Below are positions 1-5,606 of a DNA stretch of 5,606 nucleotides, in pieces. The position numbers and the translations under genes were made by a program. Each line of letters opens with the position of its first letter. Positions within the stretch are counted from its first letter, which is position 1. The stretch comes from Candidatus Neoflavobacterium equi. GTDB taxonomy: Bacteria; Bacteroidota; Bacteroidia; Flavobacteriales; Flavobacteriaceae. The notes below the pieces were generated by a model, which worked only from the letters and a program-made list of their open reading frames with translations, was not told the origin of the DNA and ran no database searches. The stretch lies in the NCBI GenBank assembly GCA_018065745.1, contig JAGHSS010000303.1, positions 1 through 5,606 on the forward strand. The letters are read 5' to 3'.

Positions 1-3
1 ATT

Positions 4-11
4 TAATTTTG
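4..11 (+). promoter_or_regulatory. Candidate Bacteroidetes -7 promoter element (TAATTTTG) for the bamD operon
   Basis: TAATTTTG matches the TAnnTTTG consensus of the -7 element used by the Bacteroidetes primary sigma factor. Transcription would start a few bases downstream, around 16-20, giving a leader of roughly 40 bases before the bamD ATG. The partner -33 TTG element would lie left of the window, so only half of the promoter can be seen. No other complete TAnnTTTG was noticed close upstream of the later plus-strand genes, which fits one main promoter for the cluster. In AT-rich DNA this motif can occur by chance. Confidence 0.4.
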
Positions 12-59
12 CCTTTGCTTTACTTACAACACGTTGAGCAAAAAAACCATTAATTCTAT

Positions 60-863
60 ATGAAAAAATATTTTTGTATTGCAGCTGCTTCTCTACTAAT
101 AGCTTCTTGTAGTCCGTACCAAAAAGCCTTAAAGAATGAGGATTTAGCTAAAAAATATGAAGTTGGAACACAAATGTACGATGCAAAAAAGTACAATAAA
201 GCCATCAGATTATATGAACAAGTTACTGGGCCATACAGAGGTAAACCGTCAGCTGAAGGTTTATTTTACAGATTAGCGATGTCCTACTACAATACAAAAC
301 AATATTACTTATCATCACACCAATTTGATACCTTTGTATCTGCTTACCCAACAAGTGAGAAAAGAGAAGAGGCGATGTTCTTGTCTGCTAAGAGTTATTC
401 ACAACTTTCTGCTACATACACATTGGATCAAGAAGATACAGACACGGCTATTGACAAAATTCAAACGTTTATCAATACTTATCCTGAATCTGAATACTTG
501 CCAGAAGCGAATAAATTAATGGCAGAGATGAATGATAAATTGGAGCGCAAGGCATTTGAAATTGCCAAGCAATACAATACCATCATAGATTACACACAAA
601 GTTATAAGGCTGCAACTGTTGCTTTAGACAATTTTATATTAGATTATCCTGGGACAAAATATAAGGTGGATGCTTTATATTTAAAATTGGATACCGCTTA
701 CCGTCTTGCACTAAAAAGTGTAAAGGCTAAAAAGGAAGAGCGTTTGTTGGATGCTGAAAAAGCGTATAACGCTTTAAACAGATATAACAGCGATTCCAAA
801 TACAAAGGCAAAGCAGACAAAATGCTTGCAACAATTAAAGAAGAATTAGAATTACTTAAATAA
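60..863 (+). CDS. bamD: Outer membrane protein assembly factor BamD (TPR lipoprotein)
   Basis: BamD is the essential lipoprotein partner of the BamA barrel and helps fold and insert beta-barrel proteins into the outer membrane from the periplasmic side. The 267-residue product starts with a lipoprotein signal (KK at 2-3, hydrophobic core 5-15, lipobox I-A-S-C with the lipidated Cys at 17). The residues after the Cys (SPYQK) lack the acidic surface-export signal seen in Bacteroidetes surface lipoproteins, which fits a periplasm-facing protein. The rest is helical TPR-like repeats: the segments around 26-56, 66-97, 103-142, 165-197 and 203-241 contain typical A/Y/F spacing and repeated F-x-x-x-Y-P turns (92-96, 137-142, 192-197). 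The start is fixed by an in-frame TAA at 51-53 just before the ATG. There is no Shine-Dalgarno sequence; the upstream bases are A/T rich. It is the first gene of the cluster, 7 bases before rpoZ. The N-terminal segment after the Cys (YQKALKNED) is typical of flavobacterial BamD as I remember it. Confidence 0.93.
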   Translation: MKKYFCIAAASLLIASCSPYQKALKNEDLAKKYEVGTQMYDAKKYNKAIRLYEQVTGPYRGKPSAEGLFYRLAMSYYNTKQYYLSSHQFDTFVSAYPTSEKREEAMFLSAKSYSQLSATYTLDQEDTDTAIDKIQTFINTYPESEYLPEANKLMAEMNDKLERKAFEIAKQYNTIIDYTQSYKAATVALDNFILDYPGTKYKVDALYLKLDTAYRLALKSVKAKKEERLLDAEKAYNALNRYNSDSKYKGKADKMLATIKEELELLK

Positions 864-870
864 ATAAGTC

Positions 871-1188
871 ATGGATTTAAAAAAGACTACAGCTCCTGTT
901 AATACAATTACTTACAATAAAACAGTTATTGAAGCTCCAACACAAAACGTGTATGAGGCTATAACTATTATTGCAAAAAGAGCAAACCAAATTAACTCTG
1001 AAATCAAAAAAGAATTATTAGAGAAATTGGATGAGTTCGCTACATACAATGACAGTTTGGAAGAAGTATTTGAAAACAAAGAGCAAATTGAAGTTTCTAA
1101 ATATTATGAAAAATTACCAAAACCTCACGCATTAGCAGTTGAAGAGTGGTTGGAAGGTAAAATCTATTACAAAGAAACCAACGAATAA
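871..1188 (+). CDS. rpoZ: DNA-directed RNA polymerase subunit omega (Bacteroidetes type)
   Basis: Omega binds the beta-prime subunit and aids assembly and stability of RNA polymerase. This 105-residue protein matches the flavobacterial omega family as I remember it. The recognisable core is V-Y-E-A-I-T-I-I-A-K-R-A-N-Q-I at about 27-41, equivalent to the segment of proteobacterial omega that contains the A-x-R-A-R-Q helix. It is followed by an acidic helical stretch (45-73) and a lineage-specific C-terminal part with K-L-P-K-P-H-A-L-A-V-E-E-W at about 81-93. It lacks the M-A-R-V-T start of the E. coli protein and is somewhat longer than that 91-residue form, so a simple search with proteobacterial omega could miss it. 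An in-frame TAA at 865-867 makes the ATG at 871 the first possible start. It sits 7 bases after bamD and 4 bases before coaBC and has no promoter of its own that I could find. Confidence 0.88.
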   Translation: MDLKKTTAPVNTITYNKTVIEAPTQNVYEAITIIAKRANQINSEIKKELLEKLDEFATYNDSLEEVFENKEQIEVSKYYEKLPKPHALAVEEWLEGKIYYKETNE

Positions 1189-1192
1189 ACCC

Positions 1193-2401
1193 ATGAGTGT
1201 TTTTAGCGGAAAAAAAATATTACTTGGTATTTCAGGTGGAATTGCCGCGTATAAAACAACAATCTTAGTAAGACAATTTATTAAAGCAGGAGCTATGGTT
1301 CAAGTAATCATGACTCCTGCTTCTAAGGATTTTGTCACTCCATTAACCTTATCAACCTTATCCAAAAGACCCGTTTTCTCTACTTTTTACAATGAGGAGG
1401 ATGAAAGCCAAGAATGGAACAATCACGTGGATTTAGCCTTGTGGGCTGACTTGATGATTATTGCTCCAGCAACGGCAAACACCTTGTCTAAAATGGTAAA
1501 CGGAACCTGCGACAATCTTCTATTAGCAACTTATCTTTCTGCTAAATGTCCGGTTTATTTTGCTCCAGCAATGGATTTGGATATGTACATCCACCCGTCA
1601 ACAACCCATAATTTTAAAGCACTAGAATCTTTTGGAAACATTATGATTCCGGCTGAAAGTGGTGAATTGGCAAGTGGTTTGTCTGGTCAAGGAAGAATGG
1701 CTGAACCTGAGCATATTGTTGCTTTTATTGAAGCTGATATTCAATCTAAACTTCCTTTGAAAGGAAAGAAAATACTAGTTACTGCCGGTCCAACTTATGA
1801 AGCAATTGATCCTGTGCGATTTATAGGAAATCACTCTTCTGGAAAAATGGGATTTGACATTGCAACTCAGGCCGCTCAAGCTGGTGCCCGTGTTGTCTTA
1901 GTTTCAGGACCAACACATTTGCAAAACAACACCGCTGGTGTGGAATTGATACGAGTGACTAGTGCCAAGGAAATGTATGATGTTTGTCATCAATACTTTA
2001 ACGATATGGATGTAGCAATTGCTGCTGCAGCCGTTGCTGACTACAGACCTCAGGTGGTAGCACAGCAAAAAATCAAGAAAAACGACGGTACTATTGACCT
2101 CGTTCTAGAGAAGACCGATGATATATTGGCTTCCCTGGGCAAAATAAAACAAAATCAATTTTTAATTGGATTTGCTTTAGAGACAGAGAATGAAATTGAG
2201 CATGCAAAGCAAAAAATTCAGAAAAAAAACTTAGATTTGATTGTTTTAAATTCTTTAAACGATGCAGGTGCTGGTTTTGGTAAACCTACCAATAAAGTAA
2301 CTTTCATCACCAAAGATTTTGAAATTGAACCTTTGGAATTAAAGTCTAAAGAAGCAGTTGCTTTGGACATCATCAATAAAATTAAAGCTCATTATGCGTA
2401 A
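1193..2401 (+). CDS. coaBC: Bifunctional phosphopantothenoylcysteine decarboxylase / phosphopantothenate-cysteine ligase CoaBC
   Basis: CoaBC carries out two consecutive steps of coenzyme A synthesis in the cytoplasm. The C-terminal CoaB half joins cysteine to 4'-phosphopantothenate using CTP, and the N-terminal CoaC half, an FMN enzyme, decarboxylates the product to 4'-phosphopantetheine. The CoaC half (about 5-180) shows the flavin-binding G-I-S-G-G-I-A-A-Y-K (12-21), active-site His78 in N-H-V-D-L-A-L-W-A-D, P-A-T-A-N (92-96) and G-Q-G-R-M (165-169). The CoaB half (about 188-402) shows T-A-G-P-T (197-201), N-H-S-S-G-K-M-G (213-220), A-A-V-A-D-Y-R-P (279-286) and K-I-K-K (293-296). The full length of 402 residues is normal. 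I chose the ATG at 1193 because it directly precedes the conserved core; an in-frame ATG at 1139 would only add 18 residues read out of frame through the end of rpoZ. Two usual CoaC residues differ: Asp128 stands where E. coli has Asn125 in P-A-M-N, and Ser161 where it has Cys158. The stop overlaps the next start by 8 bases. Confidence 0.95.
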   Translation: MSVFSGKKILLGISGGIAAYKTTILVRQFIKAGAMVQVIMTPASKDFVTPLTLSTLSKRPVFSTFYNEEDESQEWNNHVDLALWADLMIIAPATANTLSKMVNGTCDNLLLATYLSAKCPVYFAPAMDLDMYIHPSTTHNFKALESFGNIMIPAESGELASGLSGQGRMAEPEHIVAFIEADIQSKLPLKGKKILVTAGPTYEAIDPVRFIGNHSSGKMGFDIATQAAQAGARVVLVSGPTHLQNNTAGVELIRVTSAKEMYDVCHQYFNDMDVAIAAAAVADYRPQVVAQQKIKKNDGTIDLVLEKTDDILASLGKIKQNQFLIGFALETENEIEHAKQKIQKKNLDLIVLNSLNDAGAGFGKPTNKVTFITKDFEIEPLELKSKEAVALDIINKIKAHYA

Positions 2402-3278
2402 TTATCTGTCTGCGTTTGTCTTGCTAATCTCTTCTGTAGTAGCTGCACAAGAGTTGAATTGTACTGTAAAAGTTGATGCAAATCAAATCACCAATACGAA
2501 TACTCAAATTTTTAAAAATTTGGAGAAATCTATTAGTGAGTTTGTCAATATGACCAAATGGACGAATCGTAAATTTGAGAAAAATGAGCAAATTGACTGT
2601 TCGATGTACATCACAATCAATTCTTATGAGTCTAATAATTTCAGCGCTACTATTCAGGTTCAATCTTCAAGACCAGGTTTTAATTCAAACTACAACAGTC
2701 CTGTATTAAACTTGAATGACAAAGACTTTAATTTCTCCTATATTGAATTCCAAAATATGGTGTTCAATAAAAATACTTTTGATTCTAATCTGTTGTCTAC
2801 TTTGGCTTTTTATGCACATTTGATTATTGGTCTTGATGCCGATACTTATGCGCTAAAAGGAGGGGACGCTTTTTTAGCTACCGCTCAAGAAATTGTCAAC
2901 GTGGCTCAAGGAACAAATTCTGTTGGATGGATTCAAGGGGATAACAAACAAAACAAATACTATATGATTACTGATTTGATGAGTAATCAATTTGAATCAT
3001 ACAGACAAGCTCTATATCAATACCACTATGAGGGGATTGATCAGATGGTTGACAACCAAAGCAAGGCTAAAGAAAATATTACAGCTTCTATCAATAAAAT
3101 TGCTAAAATATATCAAGCCAGACCAAATGCTTTGTTGTTGCGCATGTTTTTTGATGCAAAAACAAATGAAATTGTGAGCATCTTCACAGGCGGTATTCCA
3201 TCTAACACGGTGGAATTGAGAGAAACTTTGACAAGAATTTCTCCGCTGAACCAAACCAAATGGAACACGATAAAATAA
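2394..3278 (+). CDS. porD: DUF4835 family exported protein, PorD-like type IX secretion component
   Basis: This 294-residue protein matches the Bacteroidetes DUF4835 family, which recent annotation calls PorD and links to the type IX secretion translocon. The exact role is not settled, and both the name and the link come from memory. A signal peptide is clear: M-R-N, hydrophobic 5-18, likely cut at A18-A-Q or just after, leaving E-L-N-C. Further landmarks are W56, I-D-C at 67-69, S-R-P at 92-94, D-F-N-F-S-Y-I-E-F at 111-119, F-D-S-N-L (129-133), G-L-D-A-D-T-Y-A-L-K-G-G-D (146-158), Y-Q-Y-H-Y (208-212), S-K-A-K-E-N-I (223-229) and a C-terminal I-S-P-L-N-Q-T-K-W-N-T-I-K. C23 and C69 are the only cysteines of the mature chain and could pair in the periplasm. 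I start at the ATG at 2394, which overlaps the coaBC stop (ATGCGTAA), because it begins the signal peptide; the ATG at 2358 adds residues with no such logic. recN follows after 11 bases. Confidence 0.85.
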   Translation: MRNYLSAFVLLISSVVAAQELNCTVKVDANQITNTNTQIFKNLEKSISEFVNMTKWTNRKFEKNEQIDCSMYITINSYESNNFSATIQVQSSRPGFNSNYNSPVLNLNDKDFNFSYIEFQNMVFNKNTFDSNLLSTLAFYAHLIIGLDADTYALKGGDAFLATAQEIVNVAQGTNSVGWIQGDNKQNKYYMITDLMSNQFESYRQALYQYHYEGIDQMVDNQSKAKENITASINKIAKIYQARPNALLLRMFFDAKTNEIVSIFTGGIPSNTVELRETLTRISPLNQTKWNTIK

Positions 3279-3289
3279 TATAAGCCTTT

Positions 3290-4948
3290 ATGCTGAATCA
3301 CTTATCCATAAGAAATTTTGCTCTTATTGAACGTTTAGACATTGACTTTAACAAGGGAATGTCCATAATTACTGGAGAAACCGGTGCCGGTAAATCCATT
3401 ATATTAGGGGCTTTGGGACTTGTTTTGGGAAAAAGGGCAGATTTGAGTTCTTTAAAAGACAAGGAAACCAAATGTGTTATTGAAGCACATTTTGACATCA
3501 AAAACTATAATTTACAACCTCTTTTCACTGAATTGGAGTTGGATTATGAAGACATCACCTTGATTAGAAGAGAGATATTACCTTCTGGAAAATCAAGAGC
3601 ATTTGTAAATGATAGTCCTGTGAACTTGTCGTCTTTACAAGAACTTGGTACCTTTTTATTGGATATTCACAGCCAACACCAAACACATGAGCTTGTTGAA
3701 GAACAATACCAAATTGGTCTTTTGGACGCTGTGGCTCAAAATCAAAATCTTCTTGAAGAATACAGAAACCTCTGGGGGACTTACAAGAAAAAAAATAGTG
3801 AACTGAAACACCTTGTGAACGAGCGTTCAGAATTGATCAAAGAACACGATTACAATTCTTTTTTATTACAAGAATTGCAAGTTGCTCAATTGGAAAAAGA
3901 AAACCAAGAAGAGCTGGAACAGGATCAGAAAACACTCAGCAATATTGAAAACATCAGAGAATATCTGATCAAGTCAAATGCTTTAATTAGCGGTGATGAC
4001 TTTGGCATTCTTTCACAAACGAAAGAGGTCAAAATGCAATTGCAAAAATTGAGCGCAATGGACACGCACTATGTTGATTTTGCGCAACGCATTGAAAGTG
4101 TTCTTTTGGAAGTTCAAGATTTGGCAAATGAAATGGAACAGTCTGCTGAAAATTTGGTAAACGATCCTGAAAGGCTAAATTTGGTTAACCAAAAATTACA
4201 ACACATTTACAGTTTGCAGAAAAAACACAATGTGGGAACTTTGGAGGAACTGTTGCAGATACAATCTGTTTTGGAATCTAAGGTTAGTACCGCTGATCAG
4301 ATTGACGATCAAATTGCAAGCTTGACTAAAATTGTTGAAGAATTAAATGAACAGTTAAATGGTGCAGCTGAGAAAATAACAAATTCTCGTGGTTTAGCAG
4401 CTCCTATATTAATGGATCAAATTACTGCAATATTGCAGAGTTTGGGCATGGAAAATGCGCGTTTTGAATATGAAAATGTTCAAAGCAGTTCTTTCCTAGC
4501 AAATGGTAAGGATCAAATTCAATTACTTTTTGCTGCAAATAAAGGTGGTCATTTTGGACCGCTTAAAAAGGTGGCATCTGGAGGTGAGATGTCGCGTATA
4601 ATGTTGGCGATAAAATCTATCTTATCCAAATATTCCAAATTACCTACCATAATATTTGACGAAATTGACACCGGAGTATCTGGTGAAATTGCAAATAAAA
4701 TGGCTGAGATTATGTTTGAGATGAGTGCAGAAATGCAAGTTTTTGTCATCACCCATTTGCCTCAGGTTGCATCAAGAGGCGATTTTCACTACAAAGTGGC
4801 CAAATCTGTTCAAAATGACACAACCGTTTCTGAACTAAAATTACTAACTCAAGAGGAGCGTATTGTTCAAATAGCAGAAATGATTTCAGGTCAAAATTAT
4901 ACTGAATCTGCTCTTGTTCACGCCAAAGAGCTTTTGAGAATTTTATAA
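3290..4948 (+). CDS. recN: DNA repair protein RecN
   Basis: RecN is a cytoplasmic SMC-like ATPase that acts early in recombinational repair of double-strand breaks, holding DNA ends or sister molecules together. The 552-residue product has the family's normal length and split architecture. The N-terminal half of the ATPase begins L-S-I-R-N-F-A-L-I (5-13), with Walker A G-E-T-G-A-G-K-S at 29-36 and the conserved D-I-H-S-Q-H at 125-130. The middle (about 150-365) is charged and helical, forming the coiled-coil arms. The C-terminal half carries the ABC signature A-S-G-G-E-M-S-R (429-436), Walker B with I-I-F-D-E-I-D (454-460), the D-loop D-T-G-V-S-G (460-465) and the switch His489 in I-T-H-L-P-Q. 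All catalytic motifs are intact. An in-frame TAA at 3281-3283 makes the ATG at 3290 the first possible start. It is the last gene of the cluster, directly before the terminator, and I saw no operator-like palindrome before it. Confidence 0.96.
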   Translation: MLNHLSIRNFALIERLDIDFNKGMSIITGETGAGKSIILGALGLVLGKRADLSSLKDKETKCVIEAHFDIKNYNLQPLFTELELDYEDITLIRREILPSGKSRAFVNDSPVNLSSLQELGTFLLDIHSQHQTHELVEEQYQIGLLDAVAQNQNLLEEYRNLWGTYKKKNSELKHLVNERSELIKEHDYNSFLLQELQVAQLEKENQEELEQDQKTLSNIENIREYLIKSNALISGDDFGILSQTKEVKMQLQKLSAMDTHYVDFAQRIESVLLEVQDLANEMEQSAENLVNDPERLNLVNQKLQHIYSLQKKHNVGTLEELLQIQSVLESKVSTADQIDDQIASLTKIVEELNEQLNGAAEKITNSRGLAAPILMDQITAILQSLGMENARFEYENVQSSSFLANGKDQIQLLFAANKGGHFGPLKKVASGGEMSRIMLAIKSILSKYSKLPTIIFDEIDTGVSGEIANKMAEIMFEMSAEMQVFVITHLPQVASRGDFHYKVAKSVQNDTTVSELKLLTQEERIVQIAEMISGQNYTESALVHAKELLRIL

Positions 4949-4951
4949 AAC

Positions 4952-4987
4952 AAAAAAAATGGAACTGTATAAGTTCCATTTTTTTTT
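4952..4987. terminator. Bidirectional intrinsic terminator between recN and the convergent minus-strand gene
   Basis: A perfect 8-base inverted repeat, ATGGAACT (4959-4966) and AGTTCCAT (4972-4979), encloses a 5-base loop GTATA. A run of eight A (4952-4959) lies on the left and a run of nine T (4979-4987) on the right. On either strand the hairpin is therefore followed by a T-run, and A:T pairing could lengthen the stem to about 15 base pairs. It lies 3 bases after the recN stop, and its right flank overlaps the stop codon of the minus-strand gene at 4986-4988. This is a compact shared terminator for two converging transcripts. Confidence 0.9.
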
Positions 4988-5606
4988 ATCTCTTTTTCTT
5001 AGTCGTTGAAGTATTTTGCTTGCCTGTACTTTTTGGCTGCTCTGCTACATATTTGTTTTCTGTTGCATTGTAAACCCATTTTGTCGTTGCATTTTTATTT
5101 GAAAGGGTGATGTCTCCATTTGCCAAAAGGGTACATTGGGCACCTTCTCTTTTTTTCTTTTCTATGGTTTCTGAAGCGTCTTTGTGTTTTGACAAATAGT
5201 GAATTTCTGCAATGTGAAGATTCTTATCTATATTGTCAACCAATTTGACTTTGTTTTCCAAATCAAAAATAACAGTACCAACAACAGCACCTGTTTCTGT
5301 TATCAAATCTTTTTTAGAACTGATGTCTTCTGTCCAATTGAAGTAATACAGATTTTTTGTTCCTGCCTTGAATGGACGCATCACTAAATTTTCTTTGGTG
5401 ATTTGTGTACTTAGTAGTTTGGTGAAAAGGGTATCTTTTTTGCCGTCTACCGTTTGGTACACCCACAATTTTTTGTTCATGTATTCTGCAGATATATTGT
5501 CTTGTGCCAAAAGCACAACACTTTTTGCCGCAGCTGCTTTGGTTGCTGTTTTTTTATTTTTTTGTGCAAATCCTGTCAGTGATGATGTTGCTAAAAATAA
5601 GAGTAG
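4986..5606 (-). CDS. Uncharacterised exported protein, 5' end beyond the window
   Basis: I do not recognise this protein. The frame is open from the right edge to the TAA at 4986-4988, giving 206 visible codons. The first visible residues, L-L-L-F-L-A-T-S-S-L-T-G-F-A-Q, are the hydrophobic and cleavage part of a signal peptide (likely cut A14-Q15, a common Bacteroidetes pattern). The true start is thus only a few codons beyond 5606. A GTG at 5516 is in frame but would remove the signal peptide, so I reject it as the start. After the signal comes a Lys/Ala-rich linker (16-28), then a mixed, probably beta-rich domain with Trp and Tyr clusters (W48-V-Y, Y87-Y-F-N-W, K-W-V-Y at about 176-179). 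A very basic end follows (about 191-206, finishing T-T-K-K-K-R). There is one visible Cys (158), no lipobox and no membrane segment beyond the signal. It is convergent with recN and shares its terminator, so no functional link to the operon is implied. It is probably periplasmic or secreted. Confidence 0.82.
   Translation of the reverse strand, partial: LLLFLATSSLTGFAQKNKKTATKAAAAKSVVLLAQDNISAEYMNKKLWVYQTVDGKKDTLFTKLLSTQITKENLVMRPFKAGTKNLYYFNWTEDISSKKDLITETGAVVGTVIFDLENKVKLVDNIDKNLHIAEIHYLSKHKDASETIEKKKREGAQCTLLANGDITLSNKNATTKWVYNATENKYVAEQPKSTGKQNTSTTKKKR

Noticed and set aside
14..42. Imperfect inverted repeat TTTGCT...AGCAAA in the bamD leader, as a terminator or riboswitch
   Set aside because: The stem is short with an uneven bulge, there is no following T-run on either strand, and no known riboswitch core is seen.
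3..59. Short open frames at the left edge on both strands, as possible ends of a neighbouring gene
   Set aside because: The plus-strand frame ends at 51-53 after only 16 codons and the minus-strand frame has no ATG start; neither resembles a protein I know.
1139..1192. Upstream in-frame ATG that would add 18 residues to CoaBC
   Set aside because: The added residues are simply the end of rpoZ read in another frame, and the conserved CoaC core begins right after the ATG at 1193.
2358..2393. Upstream in-frame ATG for the PorD-like protein
   Set aside because: It would put 12 residues inside coaBC ahead of a well-formed signal peptide that begins at 2394.
2424..3301. Minus-strand open frames opposite the PorD-like gene and the recN start
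   Set aside because: They are short, overlap a well-supported gene, and their products lack recognisable features.
4549..4979. Minus-strand open frames opposite the recN 3' end
   Set aside because: They are shadows of the conserved RecN signature, Walker B and H-loop region, and one runs through the terminator.
5514..5516. GTG start for the minus-strand exported protein
   Set aside because: The frame stays open to the window edge and encodes a signal peptide core and cleavage site, so the real start lies further right.
1..5606. Mobile element, CRISPR array, defence system or RNA gene
   Set aside because: No transposase, terminal repeats, repeat-spacer pattern, tRNA or rRNA signature was seen; base use is even across the genes and the content is core.

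Overview
The window looks like a core chromosomal segment of a low-GC member of the Bacteroidetes, most likely a flavobacterium. Four things point there: the flavobacterial form of the RNA polymerase omega subunit, a DUF4835/PorD protein (a family I know only from Bacteroidetes), the lack of Shine-Dalgarno sequences before every gene, and a TAnnTTTG-type -7 promoter motif at the left edge.

Layout. Bases 1-59 are a short leader carrying a candidate promoter. Bases 60-4948 hold five co-directional plus-strand genes with gaps of 11 bases or less: bamD (outer-membrane assembly lipoprotein), rpoZ (RNA polymerase omega), coaBC (bifunctional coenzyme A biosynthesis enzyme), a DUF4835/PorD gene (exported, linked to the type IX secretion system) and recN (SMC-like DNA repair ATPase). 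The gaps or overlaps are 7, 4, -8 and 11 bases, so this is very probably one operon. A strong inverted repeat flanked by A and T runs (about 4952-4987) then ends transcription from both sides. Bases 4986-5606 are a convergent minus-strand gene for an uncharacterised exported protein. Its 5' end lies beyond the right edge.

The operon mixes envelope functions (BamD, PorD) with general housekeeping (omega, CoA synthesis, DNA repair). BamD and PorD both serve the outer membrane: BamD helps insert beta-barrels, and the type IX translocon is itself a very large barrel that depends on that machinery. The other three genes have no obvious shared pathway and look like a conserved growth-linked cluster.

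I found no mobile element, CRISPR array, tRNA, rRNA or clearly novel system. The points most worth a second look are two substitutions at textbook catalytic positions in the CoaC half of CoaBC, and the unidentified exported protein at the right edge.
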